64,000 nucleotides of DNA from Demequina flava (GTDB lineage Bacteria > Actinomycetota > Actinomycetes > Actinomycetales > Demequinaceae). A program made the position numbers and the translations under genes. Under the pieces are notes generated by a model, which was not told the origin of the DNA, ran no database searches, and was given only the letters and a program-made list of their open reading frames with translations. Location of the stretch: the NCBI RefSeq assembly GCF_000975035.1, contig NZ_BBRA01000001.1:124001-188000 (forward strand), read 5' to 3'. Of the stretch, positions 8,310-18,019 are shown one piece after another; positions within the stretch are counted from its first letter, which is position 1; every line of letters starts with the position of its first letter.

Positions 8310-10586
8310 CTAGTCGCGGTTGAGACGCATCGCGTCTTGAGCTGACTCGCCCTCGGTTGGCCGAGGGTCAATGAGACTGGATGTGTATTCCGGCGTGCTC
8401 TCTCGCAAGGCACCCACCGGCTGTGCGACCCCGAAGAGCCACCCTTGCCCGTAGCGCCAGCCACAGTCCGCGAGGAACTGGGCCTGGTCTTCGTTCTCAA
8501 TGCCCTCCGCGATTGTGGCAAGGCCAAGTTCGCGCGCCAGGGCGCCCAGCGCGCGGGAGACGCGAGCCCCCGCGGGGTCCTCGGGGATTCCCGCGACAAA
8601 CGACATGTCGAGTTTCACGCCAGAGACGGGCAGGTCGCGCAGATACGACAACGGAGATACACCGGTACCGAAGTCGTCCAGCAGGATCGGGACACCCGCG
8701 TTGCGCAACTCCGTGAGTTCGTGACGAATACGCGTGTTGGGTGCCACGAGCGAGGCCTCAGTCAATTCCACGACTAGGCGCTGGGGGCTCAGGTGATACC
8801 GGCCGATGGCGCTCAGCACCTTGTCGGCAAACTCCGAGTCGCCCAACTGGTCGGCCGAGACGTTGATGGAGACCCAGGTGGTCTGTGACGGGCCATTGGC
8901 CAGGAACGAGGCGGCCTGTTCAACGAGCGACATGCCGAGTGCGACGGCAAGGTTGCGGTCGTCGATCAGCGGCAGGAAGCTCGCAGGAAGCAACAGGCCC
9001 CGGGTGGGGTGTTGCCACCGCACCAGCGCTTCGTAGCCGACCACCGTGCGTGTGCGCAGCTCCAAGATGGGTTGATAGTGCAGCACGAGGTCGCCGCGCT
9101 CGATCGCGTCAACGAGTTCAGCAGCCAAGCCGGTGTGACGCTCGCTGGCTGCGCGCATCGATGGTTCGTAGACCTCAGTGCGGGACTTTCCGAGCGACTT
9201 GGCGCGGTACATCGCAGAATCCGCGGCGCTGAGAAGGGCGGGCGCGCCGCCGTCAACCGTCTCGCCGTCGGCCATGGCGATGCCCACCGAGGCGTGCAGC
9301 GCGACCTGGTGGCGCTTGACCTGAATGGGGCGGCGCAGTCCTTCGTGAATCGCACCGGCGATGTCGTACAGCGCCTTCGAACAATCGGGGTCTTGGACCA
9401 CAATGACGAACTCGTCACCGCCGATGCGCGACACAGTGCCACGGCCCCCCGCGGCGGCACGCAGAACTCCCGCGACGTGGACAAGGGCGTTGTCACCGGT
9501 GGCGTGTCCAAAGCGATCGTTCAGGCCCTTGAATCCGTCAAGGTCGATCGCCAGCACACCCACCCGTGACTCAGGATCGGGCTGATCGAGCAGTTCCTGC
9601 AACACCTCTTGCATCAACGTGCGGTTAGCAAGCCCCGTGAGGGGGTCGTGCATTGCCCGATGAGCAAGGATCTCGGAGTGCATGCGGTCGTCAGTGCTGT
9701 CTCGCAGCTGGACCACGTAGTGATCGGGGGCACCGCCGGCGTGACGCACGAGGCCCACGTCAAGCTGTGCCCACACCACGTTTCCGTCGGCCTTGACGTA
9801 GCGTTTTTCCACGTTGAAGCGGTTCTGCGCGCCTGAATACAGGCGCTCGAGCTGGTCTTGCTCCGCGTGTAGGTCTTGGGGGTGCGAGAGGGATGAGAAC
9901 GGCACGGATCTCAGCGCGGACACGGTTGAGCCCATCATCTCCGCGAAGGCGCGGTTCACTTCCATCAGGCGCCACTCGAGGTCCACGAGCGCCATCCCGC
10001 TGGGGGCGTTCTCCATGGCCTTGCGGAACTGGGCATCGGACCGCGAGATGGCCTCTGCGGCTTCCCGAAGCCCGGAGGTGTCCATGATCGTGACGATGGT
10101 GACCGGCCCGTCATCGAGTCCGTCCTCGACAACGCGTGCGCGCACCTGGACCCAGCGAATGTCGTCGGCTCCTCGGCGTCCTGGAACGCCGATGATGCGC
10201 GACGTCAGGTCGTTGGAGTCGATTCCAAACGCTTCTCGCAACAGCAGCGGCCGCATGCGGTCATCAACGACCCGCATCCCCAGTCGGGATAGTGGCTTAC
10301 CGACCGCCTCTTCACGGTCAATGCTCAACACATTGGCGGCGACGTCAGACAGCAACGCGATCTCATCGGTCTGCGTGACGATCAGGATGCCGTCGCGAGT
10401 GGACGACATGACCGCCTCGAACTGCCGCTGAAGCTTGCGCTCACGCGCCATGACCTGGTCGCGCGCAATCCGGGCACGGCGAGAACGCCAGAAAAAGAAG
10501 AGGGCGAAGAAAGCGAGAACGAGAACCGTGATGGTGCCGGTCCATGCCACAGCCGGCTCGGTTATGGCCTCTACGACTCCTCCCAC
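8310..10586 (-). CDS. PAS-PAS-GGDEF-EAL cyclic-di-GMP signalling protein
   Basis: A 758-residue regulator with one N-terminal membrane segment (about residues 14-33) and two PAS-like domains (about 50-170 and 180-300). The diguanylate cyclase domain has an intact GGDEF at 389-393. The EAL domain has E519-A520-L521, the metal-binding DDFGTG at 637-642 and the later KLDMSF and AEGIEN motifs. Both halves look catalytically competent, so it could make and break c-di-GMP. The GTG at 10586 lies inside ftsK, whose stop is at 10571. The AAGGAG of its ribosome site is within ftsK codons, so its translation is coupled to the DNA translocase. It converges with capA. Confidence 0.93.
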   Translation of the reverse strand: MGGVVEAITEPAVAWTGTITVLVLAFFALFFFWRSRRARIARDQVMARERKLQRQFEAVMSSTRDGILIVTQTDEIALLSDVAANVLSIDREEAVGKPLSRLGMRVVDDRMRPLLLREAFGIDSNDLTSRIIGVPGRRGADDIRWVQVRARVVEDGLDDGPVTIVTIMDTSGLREAAEAISRSDAQFRKAMENAPSGMALVDLEWRLMEVNRAFAEMMGSTVSALRSVPFSSLSHPQDLHAEQDQLERLYSGAQNRFNVEKRYVKADGNVVWAQLDVGLVRHAGGAPDHYVVQLRDSTDDRMHSEILAHRAMHDPLTGLANRTLMQEVLQELLDQPDPESRVGVLAIDLDGFKGLNDRFGHATGDNALVHVAGVLRAAAGGRGTVSRIGGDEFVIVVQDPDCSKALYDIAGAIHEGLRRPIQVKRHQVALHASVGIAMADGETVDGGAPALLSAADSAMYRAKSLGKSRTEVYEPSMRAASERHTGLAAELVDAIERGDLVLHYQPILELRTRTVVGYEALVRWQHPTRGLLLPASFLPLIDDRNLAVALGMSLVEQAASFLANGPSQTTWVSINVSADQLGDSEFADKVLSAIGRYHLSPQRLVVELTEASLVAPNTRIRHELTELRNAGVPILLDDFGTGVSPLSYLRDLPVSGVKLDMSFVAGIPEDPAGARVSRALGALARELGLATIAEGIENEDQAQFLADCGWRYGQGWLFGVAQPVGALRESTPEYTSSLIDPRPTEGESAQDAMRLNRD

Positions 10587-13201
10587 GGTGCTCCTTCGCT
10601 CTCGTCATCGGGTGCGGATGCCGCTGCCGGAGCAGGGGTCTCACCACGAAGAATAGCGAGTGTTCCAGCCAAGTCATCCGGACTAACCAAAACTTCTCGG
10701 GCCTTCGAGCCCTGCGACGGACCAACGACCTCACGGCTTTCGAGCAGATCCATCAAACGACCGGCCTTCGCGAAGCCCATCTTCAGCTTGCGCTGGAGCA
10801 TCGATGTCGAGCCCAACTGCGTCGTGATCACAAGTTCAGCAGCGGCAACCAGGTCATCCAGGTCGTCGCCGATGTCCTCAGCCACAGTCGCGGCGCCGCC
10901 TTGCGGCTGCGTGACATCGTCGCGGTACTGCGGGTTCGCTTGGTCCTTAGCGTGCTCCACGGCCGCGTGGATCTCCGATTCGGAAACCCAGGCTCCCTGG
11001 ACGCGCATTGGCTTTGACTCCCCCATCGGCAAGAAGAGCGCGTCACCCTGTCCAATGAGCTTTTCCGCACCGGGCATGTCGAGCACCACGCGCGAGTCAG
11101 CCAGAGACGAGGTCGCGAACGCCAACCGGGATGGAACGTTGGCCTTGATGGTTCCGGTGATGATGTCCACGGACGGGCGCTGAGTGGCCAGCACCAGGTG
11201 GATTCCGGCCGCGCGAGCCAGCTGCGTGATGCGCTGGATCGACTCATCGACATCGCGAGGCGCCACCATCATGAGGTCGGCGAGCTCATCGACGATCACC
11301 AGCAGGTACGGGTACGTCGTCAGTTTGCGCTCTGAACCTGGAAGCGGCTTGAGCTTGCCCGTGCGCACTGCCTTGTTGAAGTCGTCGATGTGCTTGAAGC
11401 CGAACATTGCCAAGTCGTCGTAGCGCATGTCCATCTCCTTCACCACCCACTCCAAAGCCTGTGCCGCCTTCTTGGGGTTGGTGATGATGGGCGTGATCAA
11501 GTGAGGGATACCCTCGTAGATCGTCAGTTCCACGCGCTTGGGGTCAACGAGCACCATGCGCACCTCATCGGGCGTGGCGCGCATCAGGATCGACGTGATC
11601 ATCGAGTTCACGAAGGACGACTTACCAGCACCGGTGGCACCGGCGACCAGCATGTGCGGCATCTTGGCGAGGTTCGCCATGACGTAGCCGCCCTCGACGT
11701 CCTTACCGATACCGATGGCCATGGGGTGATCGTTCTTGATCGCGTTGCCCGACCGGAGCACGTCGCCAAGCGCGACCGTCTCGCGGTCAACGTTGGGGAT
11801 CTCGATGCCGATCGCAGACTTACCCGGAATGGGCGACAGGATCCGGACATCGGGGCTCGCCACGGCGTAGGCAATGTTCTTCGACAGGTTGGTGATGCGC
11901 TCAACCTTGACGCCCTGGCCCAGTTCCAGCTCGTAGCGCGTCACGGTGGGGCCACGCGTAAAGCCGGTTACCTCGGCGTTCACTCCAAAGTCCGTGAAGA
12001 CTTGCTTGAGCGCGTCAACCACACGATCGTTCGCCGCCGACCGTGTCTTGTGTGGAGCACCCTTCACCAGCAACTCGGTGCTGGGAAGCACATAAGGCGA
12101 GGAGTTCTCCAACTCGCCCTGCTCCCCCGTCGGAACCAGGCGCGTCGTGGCCGGGGCCTCGCGTTGGGGAATCTCGCCGCTAGGCATCTCGGCCCACTCG
12201 TCGCCGGCCTCGGACTCGGTCTCAGCCCCGGCATCGGCCCCGGACAAATACGGCGAGACCTTGCCCGCGTTCGTCGACAACAACTCGGTGCCGCCGGGAG
12301 TGAACTCGGGCTCCTCTTCCCCGCGCACAACCTCTGCGGCGGACGCGAAGGCCTCGTCGGCCTCGTAGGACTCCAGCTGGCCGTCGTCCTCCTTGGGCTT
12401 CTTGGGCCCAAAGAGTCGCTTCTTGGTTCCCTTGGGCTTGGGTTCCTTGTCGCCCTTGCGGGCCAAGGTGCGGTGCTCAGGGAACTCTTCGTCCGCGCCC
12501 TCGCCACCGGCGCGGCCGAAGCGCTCCTTGGCCATGGCGATCAGTTCACGTAGAGGGATTCCGACAATGATCAGGATGCTCAGCAGGGTCAGCAGGATCA
12601 ACGTGATGACGGCCAGTGGTGCCGACAGCACGGCAGCAAGTCCGGTCCCCACTGCCCAACCGACGACGCCGCCGGCACTGCGGACTGCGTCCATATCGTC
12701 AAACGGGCTAGGACGGCCTGCGCCAATCTGGATCAGACCGGCAACGCCAATGGTCAGGAGGACCGCACCAAAAGTGATGCGGTGGTTCGCCTGCTCCTCA
12801 TCCGGGGCTCGCATGAAGCGCACCGCAAACACCACGAGCACCACAGGAAGGGCAACCGCCAGGACACCGATCGCACCAGCAAACAGCCAGTGAATCGCGG
12901 TCCCGGCCCAGCTGGGAAGCTGGAACCACTCGCGCGCCGCAATGATGATGGCGAGCAGGATCAGGCCAATAGCCAGGCCGTCGCGGCGCACCTCGGGACT
13001 CACTTCGCGTGCACCGTGGCCGACACTGCGCACGCCTGATCCGACCGCATTTGAGATGCCGCGCCCCATCGCGGCGATGCCACGCAGGATCGCCGGTGGT
13101 CGCTTGCGCTCGGTCTGTTGCTTGCTTTTGGGCGCACCCTTAGCGGGGGCGCGCTTGGCAGCGGGCTTGCTTCGGGTGCTCGTGGGACGTGACTGAGCCA
13201 T
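10571..13201 (-). CDS. ftsK: DNA translocase FtsK
   Basis: A septal, ATP-driven double-stranded DNA pump that clears chromosome ends at division. Residues 1-60 are a basic tail. Four hydrophobic segments lie between about 75 and 215, followed by an acidic/Pro linker to about 370. The motor has Walker A GATGAGKS at 521-528 and Walker B LLVIVDELADLMM. The C-terminal gamma winged helix, from about 800 (TSMLQRKLKMGFAKAGRLMDLL), reads polar DNA sequences in this family. The length of 876 residues is normal. A TAGCCT hexamer 8 nt before ATG 13201 suggests a leaderless message. Confidence 0.97.
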   Translation of the reverse strand: MAQSRPTSTRSKPAAKRAPAKGAPKSKQQTERKRPPAILRGIAAMGRGISNAVGSGVRSVGHGAREVSPEVRRDGLAIGLILLAIIIAAREWFQLPSWAGTAIHWLFAGAIGVLAVALPVVLVVFAVRFMRAPDEEQANHRITFGAVLLTIGVAGLIQIGAGRPSPFDDMDAVRSAGGVVGWAVGTGLAAVLSAPLAVITLILLTLLSILIIVGIPLRELIAMAKERFGRAGGEGADEEFPEHRTLARKGDKEPKPKGTKKRLFGPKKPKEDDGQLESYEADEAFASAAEVVRGEEEPEFTPGGTELLSTNAGKVSPYLSGADAGAETESEAGDEWAEMPSGEIPQREAPATTRLVPTGEQGELENSSPYVLPSTELLVKGAPHKTRSAANDRVVDALKQVFTDFGVNAEVTGFTRGPTVTRYELELGQGVKVERITNLSKNIAYAVASPDVRILSPIPGKSAIGIEIPNVDRETVALGDVLRSGNAIKNDHPMAIGIGKDVEGGYVMANLAKMPHMLVAGATGAGKSSFVNSMITSILMRATPDEVRMVLVDPKRVELTIYEGIPHLITPIITNPKKAAQALEWVVKEMDMRYDDLAMFGFKHIDDFNKAVRTGKLKPLPGSERKLTTYPYLLVIVDELADLMMVAPRDVDESIQRITQLARAAGIHLVLATQRPSVDIITGTIKANVPSRLAFATSSLADSRVVLDMPGAEKLIGQGDALFLPMGESKPMRVQGAWVSESEIHAAVEHAKDQANPQYRDDVTQPQGGAATVAEDIGDDLDDLVAAAELVITTQLGSTSMLQRKLKMGFAKAGRLMDLLESREVVGPSQGSKAREVLVSPDDLAGTLAILRGETPAPAAASAPDDESEGAPWEES

Positions 13202-13209
13202 GCTTCCGG

Positions 13210-13215
13210 AGGCTA
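13210..13215 (-). promoter_or_regulatory. Candidate -10 of leaderless ftsK promoter
   Basis: TAGCCT on the minus strand is followed by the 8-nt spacer CCGGAAGC and the ftsK ATG. The spacer has no Shine-Dalgarno. Confidence 0.5.
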
Positions 13216-13280
13216 CCGGCGCATCGGCCCTTCACGCGGTTGCCACCCCGCGCGTACGCGTTTCGTTCTCCCAGCGTTCC

Positions 13281-14963
13281 CTAGGACTCAATCACGATCG
13301 GGATGATCATGGGCCGGCGTCGCAGTTTGGTCCCCACGAAGCGACCCAGGACGCGGCGCATGACCTGCTGGAGCTGGTGGTTGTCCGCGGTTCCGGTCGC
13401 TGCGGCCTCTTCGAGTGCTTCGCGGATCTTGGGCAGGATCGGGTCAAAGACCGAGTCGTCCTCCGCGAGACCTCGCGCGTGCACCTCTGGCCCGGAGACG
13501 ACCGAGCCGTTCGTGGAGTCGATCACGGCGAAGACGGACACGAAGCCCTCCTCCGACATGATTCGACGGTCCTTGAGTTCCGCATCCGTCACCTCGCCCA
13601 CCGAGGATCCGTCGACGTACACGTTGTGCACCTCGACCGCGCCAGCGATCTTGGCGACGCCATCCTTGAGGTCCACCGCGACGCCATTCTCCGCGAACAG
13701 GACGTTTTCCTTGGGGATACCCGTCTTGATGGCGAGGTTTCCGTTGGCCAGGAGGTGGCGAACCTCACCGTGAATGGGCATCACGTTCTTGGGGCGAACG
13801 ATGTTGTAGCAGTACAGGAGCTCGCCCGCGGAGGCGTGACCTGACACGTGCACGCGCGCACTGCCCTGGTGAACGACCGTGGCGCCCAAGCGCATGAGGC
13901 CGTTGATCACGCGGAAGACCGCGTTCTCGTTGCCCGGGATCAGGGACGATGCCAGGATCACCAAGTCGCCCTCGCCCACCGAGAGCTTGTGGTCCTGCGA
14001 GGCCATGCGGCTGAGTGCCGCCATCGGCTCACCTTGGGAGCCCGTGCACATGTACACGACCTCGTGAGCGGGGAGGTTGTCGGCCTTCTTGGCGTCGACC
14101 AGGATGTTTGCTGGCACGTCGAGATAGCCCAGCTCTGCTGCAATGTTCATGTTGCGCACCATCGAGCGGCCCACAAAGGCCACGCGGCGCCCGTGGGCGT
14201 GTGCGGCGTTGATGACCTGCTGAACGCGGTGGACGTGGCTAGAGAAACTGGCAACCACGATGCGGCCCGTGGCCTGCGCGAAGGTTTGGTCAAGCACCGG
14301 GGTGATCTCGACCTCGGAGGCCGTGAATCCAGGCGACTCGGCGTTGGTGGAGTCCACCATGAAGAGGTCGACGCCGCGCTCACCAAGAGCACCGAATGCG
14401 CGCAGGTCGGTGATCCGGCCATCCAGCGGCAACTGATCCATCTTGAAGTCACCTGTGCCGAGCACGGTGCCTGCGGCGGTCGTGATGAAGACCGCGAGCG
14501 CGTCGGGGATGGAGTGGTTGACGGCGACGAACTCGAGGCCGAAGCCTCCGAGTTGCTCTTCCTGGCCCTCCTTGACGGCGAGCGTCAGAGGCGTGATGCG
14601 GTGTTCCTTGAGCTTGGCCTCGATGAACGCAAGCGTGAGCTGCGAGCCGATGATCGGGATGTCGCGGCGCAGGCGCAAGAGGTACGGCACGGCGCCGATG
14701 TGGTCCTCGTGACCGTGCGTGAGCACGATCGCCTCGATGTCGTCTACGCGGTCTTCGATGTAGCCGAAGTCCGGCAGGATCAGGTCGACGCCTGGCTGGT
14801 GGTCCTCGGGAAACAGCACGCCACAGTCGACGATCAACAGGCGACCATCGATCTCGAAGACGGTCATGTTGCGCCCGACCTCGCCGAGGCCTCCCAACGG
14901 GACGACGCGCAAGGTGCCCGGCTCCAGCGGTGCCGGCTCGGATAGTTCGGGGTGGAAGGTCAC
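13281..14963 (-). CDS. rnj: Ribonuclease J
   Basis: A metallo-beta-lactamase/beta-CASP ribonuclease with 5'-exo- and endonuclease activity in mRNA decay and rRNA maturation. The metal motif HGHEDH is at residues 83-88. Later motifs are TGDFKMD, the beta-CASP region with SSLIPGNE, and SGHASAGELLYCYN. The length is 560 residues. I set the start at GTG 14963 because AGGAGAG, overlapping the dapA stop, precedes it. The longer frame to 15038 would run through dapA. It is therefore the second gene of a dapA-rnj operon, a common actinobacterial pair. Confidence 0.96.
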   Translation of the reverse strand: MTFHPELSEPAPLEPGTLRVVPLGGLGEVGRNMTVFEIDGRLLIVDCGVLFPEDHQPGVDLILPDFGYIEDRVDDIEAIVLTHGHEDHIGAVPYLLRLRRDIPIIGSQLTLAFIEAKLKEHRITPLTLAVKEGQEEQLGGFGLEFVAVNHSIPDALAVFITTAAGTVLGTGDFKMDQLPLDGRITDLRAFGALGERGVDLFMVDSTNAESPGFTASEVEITPVLDQTFAQATGRIVVASFSSHVHRVQQVINAAHAHGRRVAFVGRSMVRNMNIAAELGYLDVPANILVDAKKADNLPAHEVVYMCTGSQGEPMAALSRMASQDHKLSVGEGDLVILASSLIPGNENAVFRVINGLMRLGATVVHQGSARVHVSGHASAGELLYCYNIVRPKNVMPIHGEVRHLLANGNLAIKTGIPKENVLFAENGVAVDLKDGVAKIAGAVEVHNVYVDGSSVGEVTDAELKDRRIMSEEGFVSVFAVIDSTNGSVVSGPEVHARGLAEDDSVFDPILPKIREALEEAAATGTADNHQLQQVMRRVLGRFVGTKLRRRPMIIPIVIES

Positions 14964-14970
14964 TTCTCTC

Positions 14971-15870
14971 CTAGGGTTCGACGGGCACACCTGCGTCGCG
15001 CAACAGCGCGACGTACTCGGCGTACTCGGCATCATCAAAACTCACGTGTGGCAGGCGCATGTGGCGGCTGCCAATCAGGTCAAGCGCGTACATCGCGCTC
15101 TTGGCGGTCACGGCGCCCAGGCCTCCGCCCATCACGGCGTCAATGGCGCCAGCGTGTGACATGAACTCAGCGGCGGCCTTCTCAGGTTCACCAGCGCTGT
15201 GTGCGGCAACCATGCGGGCGATGGACTCGCCCACGACGTGGCTGGCCACGGAGACAACTCCGACAGCGCCTGCGCGCAAGAACTCGAGGGTGAGTGGGTC
15301 ATCACCCGAATACCAGTCCAGTCCCGTGCGCTCAATGCGCGCCTTGGCCTGGTCGATGTCACCGGTGGCGTCCTTCACAGCCACAACGTTGGAGCGCTCC
15401 GCGATCGCGTCGAGAACCGTGTCAGAGATGGGCTTCGCCGTACGTCCCGGGATGTCGTACAACATGACGGGCAGGTCGGTCGCGCCGGCCACAGCCTCGA
15501 AGTGGGCAAGGACGCCGAGGTCCGAGGGCTTCGAGTAATACGGCGTCAGTGCGAGCACGCCATCGGCGCCACATTCCTGGGCCTGCTGGGCCATCATGAC
15601 CGCGTGGGCGGTGTCGTTGGAACCCGCTCCCGCCACGATCGTGGCACGGTCACCGACCGCCTCGACAAGGGCGGTCGTGAGTTCGAGCTTCTCGGGAGCG
15701 TGCGTGGTGGGTGCCTCGCCGGTCGTACCCGACACCACGAGCCCATCAGAGCCGTGGGCAAGCAGGTACTCGGCCACCTTGATGGCACCATCGATGTCGA
15801 GAGAACCGTCATCGTGCATCGGCGTCACCATCGCAGTGAGCACCGTCCCCATCGGGCGCATGTCATCCAT
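14971..15870 (-). CDS. dapA: 4-hydroxy-tetrahydrodipicolinate synthase
   Basis: It condenses pyruvate with aspartate semialdehyde, the first dedicated step to diaminopimelate and lysine. The TIM-barrel landmarks are present: GTTGE (T49/T50), the catalytic Y138 in MLYDIPGRT and the Schiff-base K166 in VVAVKDATGD. The length of 299 residues is standard. TAGGTT sits 7 nt before ATG 15870, suggesting leaderless transcription. Its stop codon forms part of the rnj ribosome site. The reductase for the next step, dapB, lies 8 kb away. Confidence 0.97.
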   Translation of the reverse strand: MDDMRPMGTVLTAMVTPMHDDGSLDIDGAIKVAEYLLAHGSDGLVVSGTTGEAPTTHAPEKLELTTALVEAVGDRATIVAGAGSNDTAHAVMMAQQAQECGADGVLALTPYYSKPSDLGVLAHFEAVAGATDLPVMLYDIPGRTAKPISDTVLDAIAERSNVVAVKDATGDIDQAKARIERTGLDWYSGDDPLTLEFLRAGAVGVVSVASHVVGESIARMVAAHSAGEPEKAAAEFMSHAGAIDAVMGGGLGAVTAKSAMYALDLIGSRHMRLPHVSFDDAEYAEYVALLRDAGVPVEP

Positions 15871-15877
15871 GATGACA

Positions 15878-15883
15878 AACCTA
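15878..15883 (-). promoter_or_regulatory. Candidate -10 of leaderless dapA promoter
   Basis: TAGGTT on the minus strand is followed by TGTCATC (7 nt) and the dapA ATG, with no ribosome-binding sequence between them. Confidence 0.6.
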
Positions 15884-15990
15884 TCGCGTGTGCGCCATCA
15901 GTCCGTCATCGGCGGAGCGCAACTGTGCCCCGCGACCAGCGCGGTTGCGGGGTACAGCGCGTTCAAGCGATCCGATGGCCTCGCGGCCGC

Positions 15991-17862
15991 TTACGGCACC
16001 ACGATCTCAAATCTGGGGTCGCCCGGCTGCATCACCGACAGCAGCTGGTCGAGGACATCACCGTCACCGTCGATCTCGATGCCGGGCGACTCGGTGTCGC
16101 CCGCCGTAAGCGCGATGAGACGCATCTTGGTGAGCGACAGTCGCGCTGCGGCGCCCTCGCGGGGCTCGCTCTCGTGACCGACCAGGACTCCGTTGCGAAG
16201 CGTCACCCGGAACGAGCGGCCAAGGTCCGTCAATGTCACGTCGAGCGCGAGATCAAGGTCCCAGGCCTTGGGCCCGTCTACCGCGATAGCCATCGCGTCC
16301 CAAATCTGTTCTGGACTGAGCTGCGCGACGATCTCGGGCGCGGCAGTCGTGGTCGGGGTACCAAAGTTTCCTTCTCGCAACTCCTGCGCACCGGACAGGA
16401 AGAAGTTGCGCCACGTGCCGTTCTCAGACCCGTATCCCAACTGCTCGAGCGTCGCGGCGTACAGCTCGCGCGTAGCGGCGTGGTCTGCCTCCGTGAAGAT
16501 CGCATTGTCGAGCAACGTCGCAGCCCAACGGAAATCACCCTCGTCGTATGCCTCCTGGGCAAGTTCCACGACACGCTCCATGCCGCCCAGCGCCTTCACG
16601 TAACGCTCCGCTTGAGCCTTAGGAGGGTGTGGCCATAGGCGCGCGGGGTTGCCGTCGAACCAGCCCATGTAGCGCTGGTAGATAGCCTTGACGTTATGGC
16701 TGACCGAGCCGTAATAGCCATGGGTGCCCCAGACGTTTTCGATCGCTGGCGGCAGCGTGATCTCCTCGGCGATCTCCGCCCCAGTCATGCCCTGGTTGAG
16801 CATTCGAAGTGTCTGGTCGTGCAGGTACTTGTAGAGATCGCGCTGAATCCCGATGTAATGGAACACGCGCTCGCGACCCCAGGTAGGCCAGTGATGAGAG
16901 CTAAAGAGAACATCCGTGCGGTCGCCGAACGTGCCAATGGCTTCCGTCAGGTACTTCGCCCACACGTTGGGGTCACGTACGAGCGCGCCGCGCAATGTCA
17001 GGAGGTTGTGCAGCGTGTGCGTGACGTTTTCCGCCATACACAGTGCGTTGTAGCGCGGGAGGAAGAAGTGCATCTCCGCGGGCGCCTCGGTGCCCGGCGC
17101 CATCTGGAACTCCATCTCCACGCCATCGATGGTGTGCGACTCGCCGGTCTTCGCAACATCAATAGTCGGCACGATCAGACCTGCTGCCCCCACGCTCGTC
17201 GACTGACCGAGCCCGGCGCCCACCTGCCCTTGCGGACCCTTGTGCAAGAGCGCGCCGTACATGTAGCCCGCGCGACGCGCCATGGCCGTACCTGCATAAA
17301 CGTTCTCAGCGACCGCGTGCTCGACGAGTCCCTCGGGGGCGATGATCTCAACCTCGCCGTTGTCCACCTGCACCTGCGATACGAGCCCGAACACTCCACC
17401 AAAGTGATCGATATGTGAGTGAGTGAAGATCACCGCCTTGACCGGGCGGTCGCCACGGTGGTCGCGATACAAACCGATCCCGGCGGCGGAGTTTTCCTTT
17501 CCGATGAACGGATCCACCACGATCACGCCTTCATCACCCTCGATGATCGACATCACCGAGAGGTCAAACCCGCGCACCTGGTAGATGCCCTCGACGACCT
17601 CGTAGAGACCGTGCTTTGCGACGAGCTGAGCCTGTCGCCACAAGCTGGGGTGGACGGACTCGGGTGCCTCGCCATCCAAGAAGTCGTAGGCGGAGTTGTC
17701 CCACACAACGTCGCCTGCTTCATTCCGGATCGCGGGATCCTCAAGGGTTCCGAGAAATCCACGATCTGCATCCTCAAAGTCCTGGCGATCGCCAAACGGC
17801 ATCGTCTGCAAATGCCGCGCGTGCGCTACCTTGATCGACTCGCTCGGGTCATGGTGAGACAT
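15991..17862 (-). CDS. Alkylsulfatase (SdsA1/BDS1-like, metallo-beta-lactamase fold)
   Basis: A 623-residue type III sulfatase predicted to hydrolyse primary alkyl sulfates such as dodecyl sulfate. The metallo-beta-lactamase motif THSHIDH is at 147-153. The dimerisation and alkylsulfatase regions follow (SSHHWPTWGRERV, YQRYMGWFDGNPARLWPHPP). The C-terminal 120 residues resemble the SCP2-like substrate-binding domain. The N-terminus MSHHDPSESIKVAHARH has no signal peptide or lipobox, so the enzyme looks cytoplasmic, unlike secreted Pseudomonas SdsA1. AGAGGAG precedes ATG 17862. The upstream cupin is in the same orientation, but the 157-nt gap suggests a separate promoter. Confidence 0.9.
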   Translation of the reverse strand: MSHHDPSESIKVAHARHLQTMPFGDRQDFEDADRGFLGTLEDPAIRNEAGDVVWDNSAYDFLDGEAPESVHPSLWRQAQLVAKHGLYEVVEGIYQVRGFDLSVMSIIEGDEGVIVVDPFIGKENSAAGIGLYRDHRGDRPVKAVIFTHSHIDHFGGVFGLVSQVQVDNGEVEIIAPEGLVEHAVAENVYAGTAMARRAGYMYGALLHKGPQGQVGAGLGQSTSVGAAGLIVPTIDVAKTGESHTIDGVEMEFQMAPGTEAPAEMHFFLPRYNALCMAENVTHTLHNLLTLRGALVRDPNVWAKYLTEAIGTFGDRTDVLFSSHHWPTWGRERVFHYIGIQRDLYKYLHDQTLRMLNQGMTGAEIAEEITLPPAIENVWGTHGYYGSVSHNVKAIYQRYMGWFDGNPARLWPHPPKAQAERYVKALGGMERVVELAQEAYDEGDFRWAATLLDNAIFTEADHAATRELYAATLEQLGYGSENGTWRNFFLSGAQELREGNFGTPTTTAAPEIVAQLSPEQIWDAMAIAVDGPKAWDLDLALDVTLTDLGRSFRVTLRNGVLVGHESEPREGAAARLSLTKMRLIALTAGDTESPGIEIDGDGDVLDQLLSVMQPGDPRFEIVVP

Positions 17863-18019
17863 GTGGTTCTCCTCTTAGATCGCAATCCGTGGTGCCAACG
17901 TCAAAAACATCATTGCCCAGGCAACGGCCCACCGCAATGGGGCTCATCGGCGTCTCAATGGGGTCCCGCCGAACCTCAAGCGCAGCACACGGAGCTCCAC
18001 CACGACCATCACCTACTCT

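Noticed and set aside
2701-8820. Near matches to the iterated word such as GGCCGATGA and GGCCGATGG
   Set aside because: They lack the final C of the core and fall at ordinary codon positions, so they were not counted.
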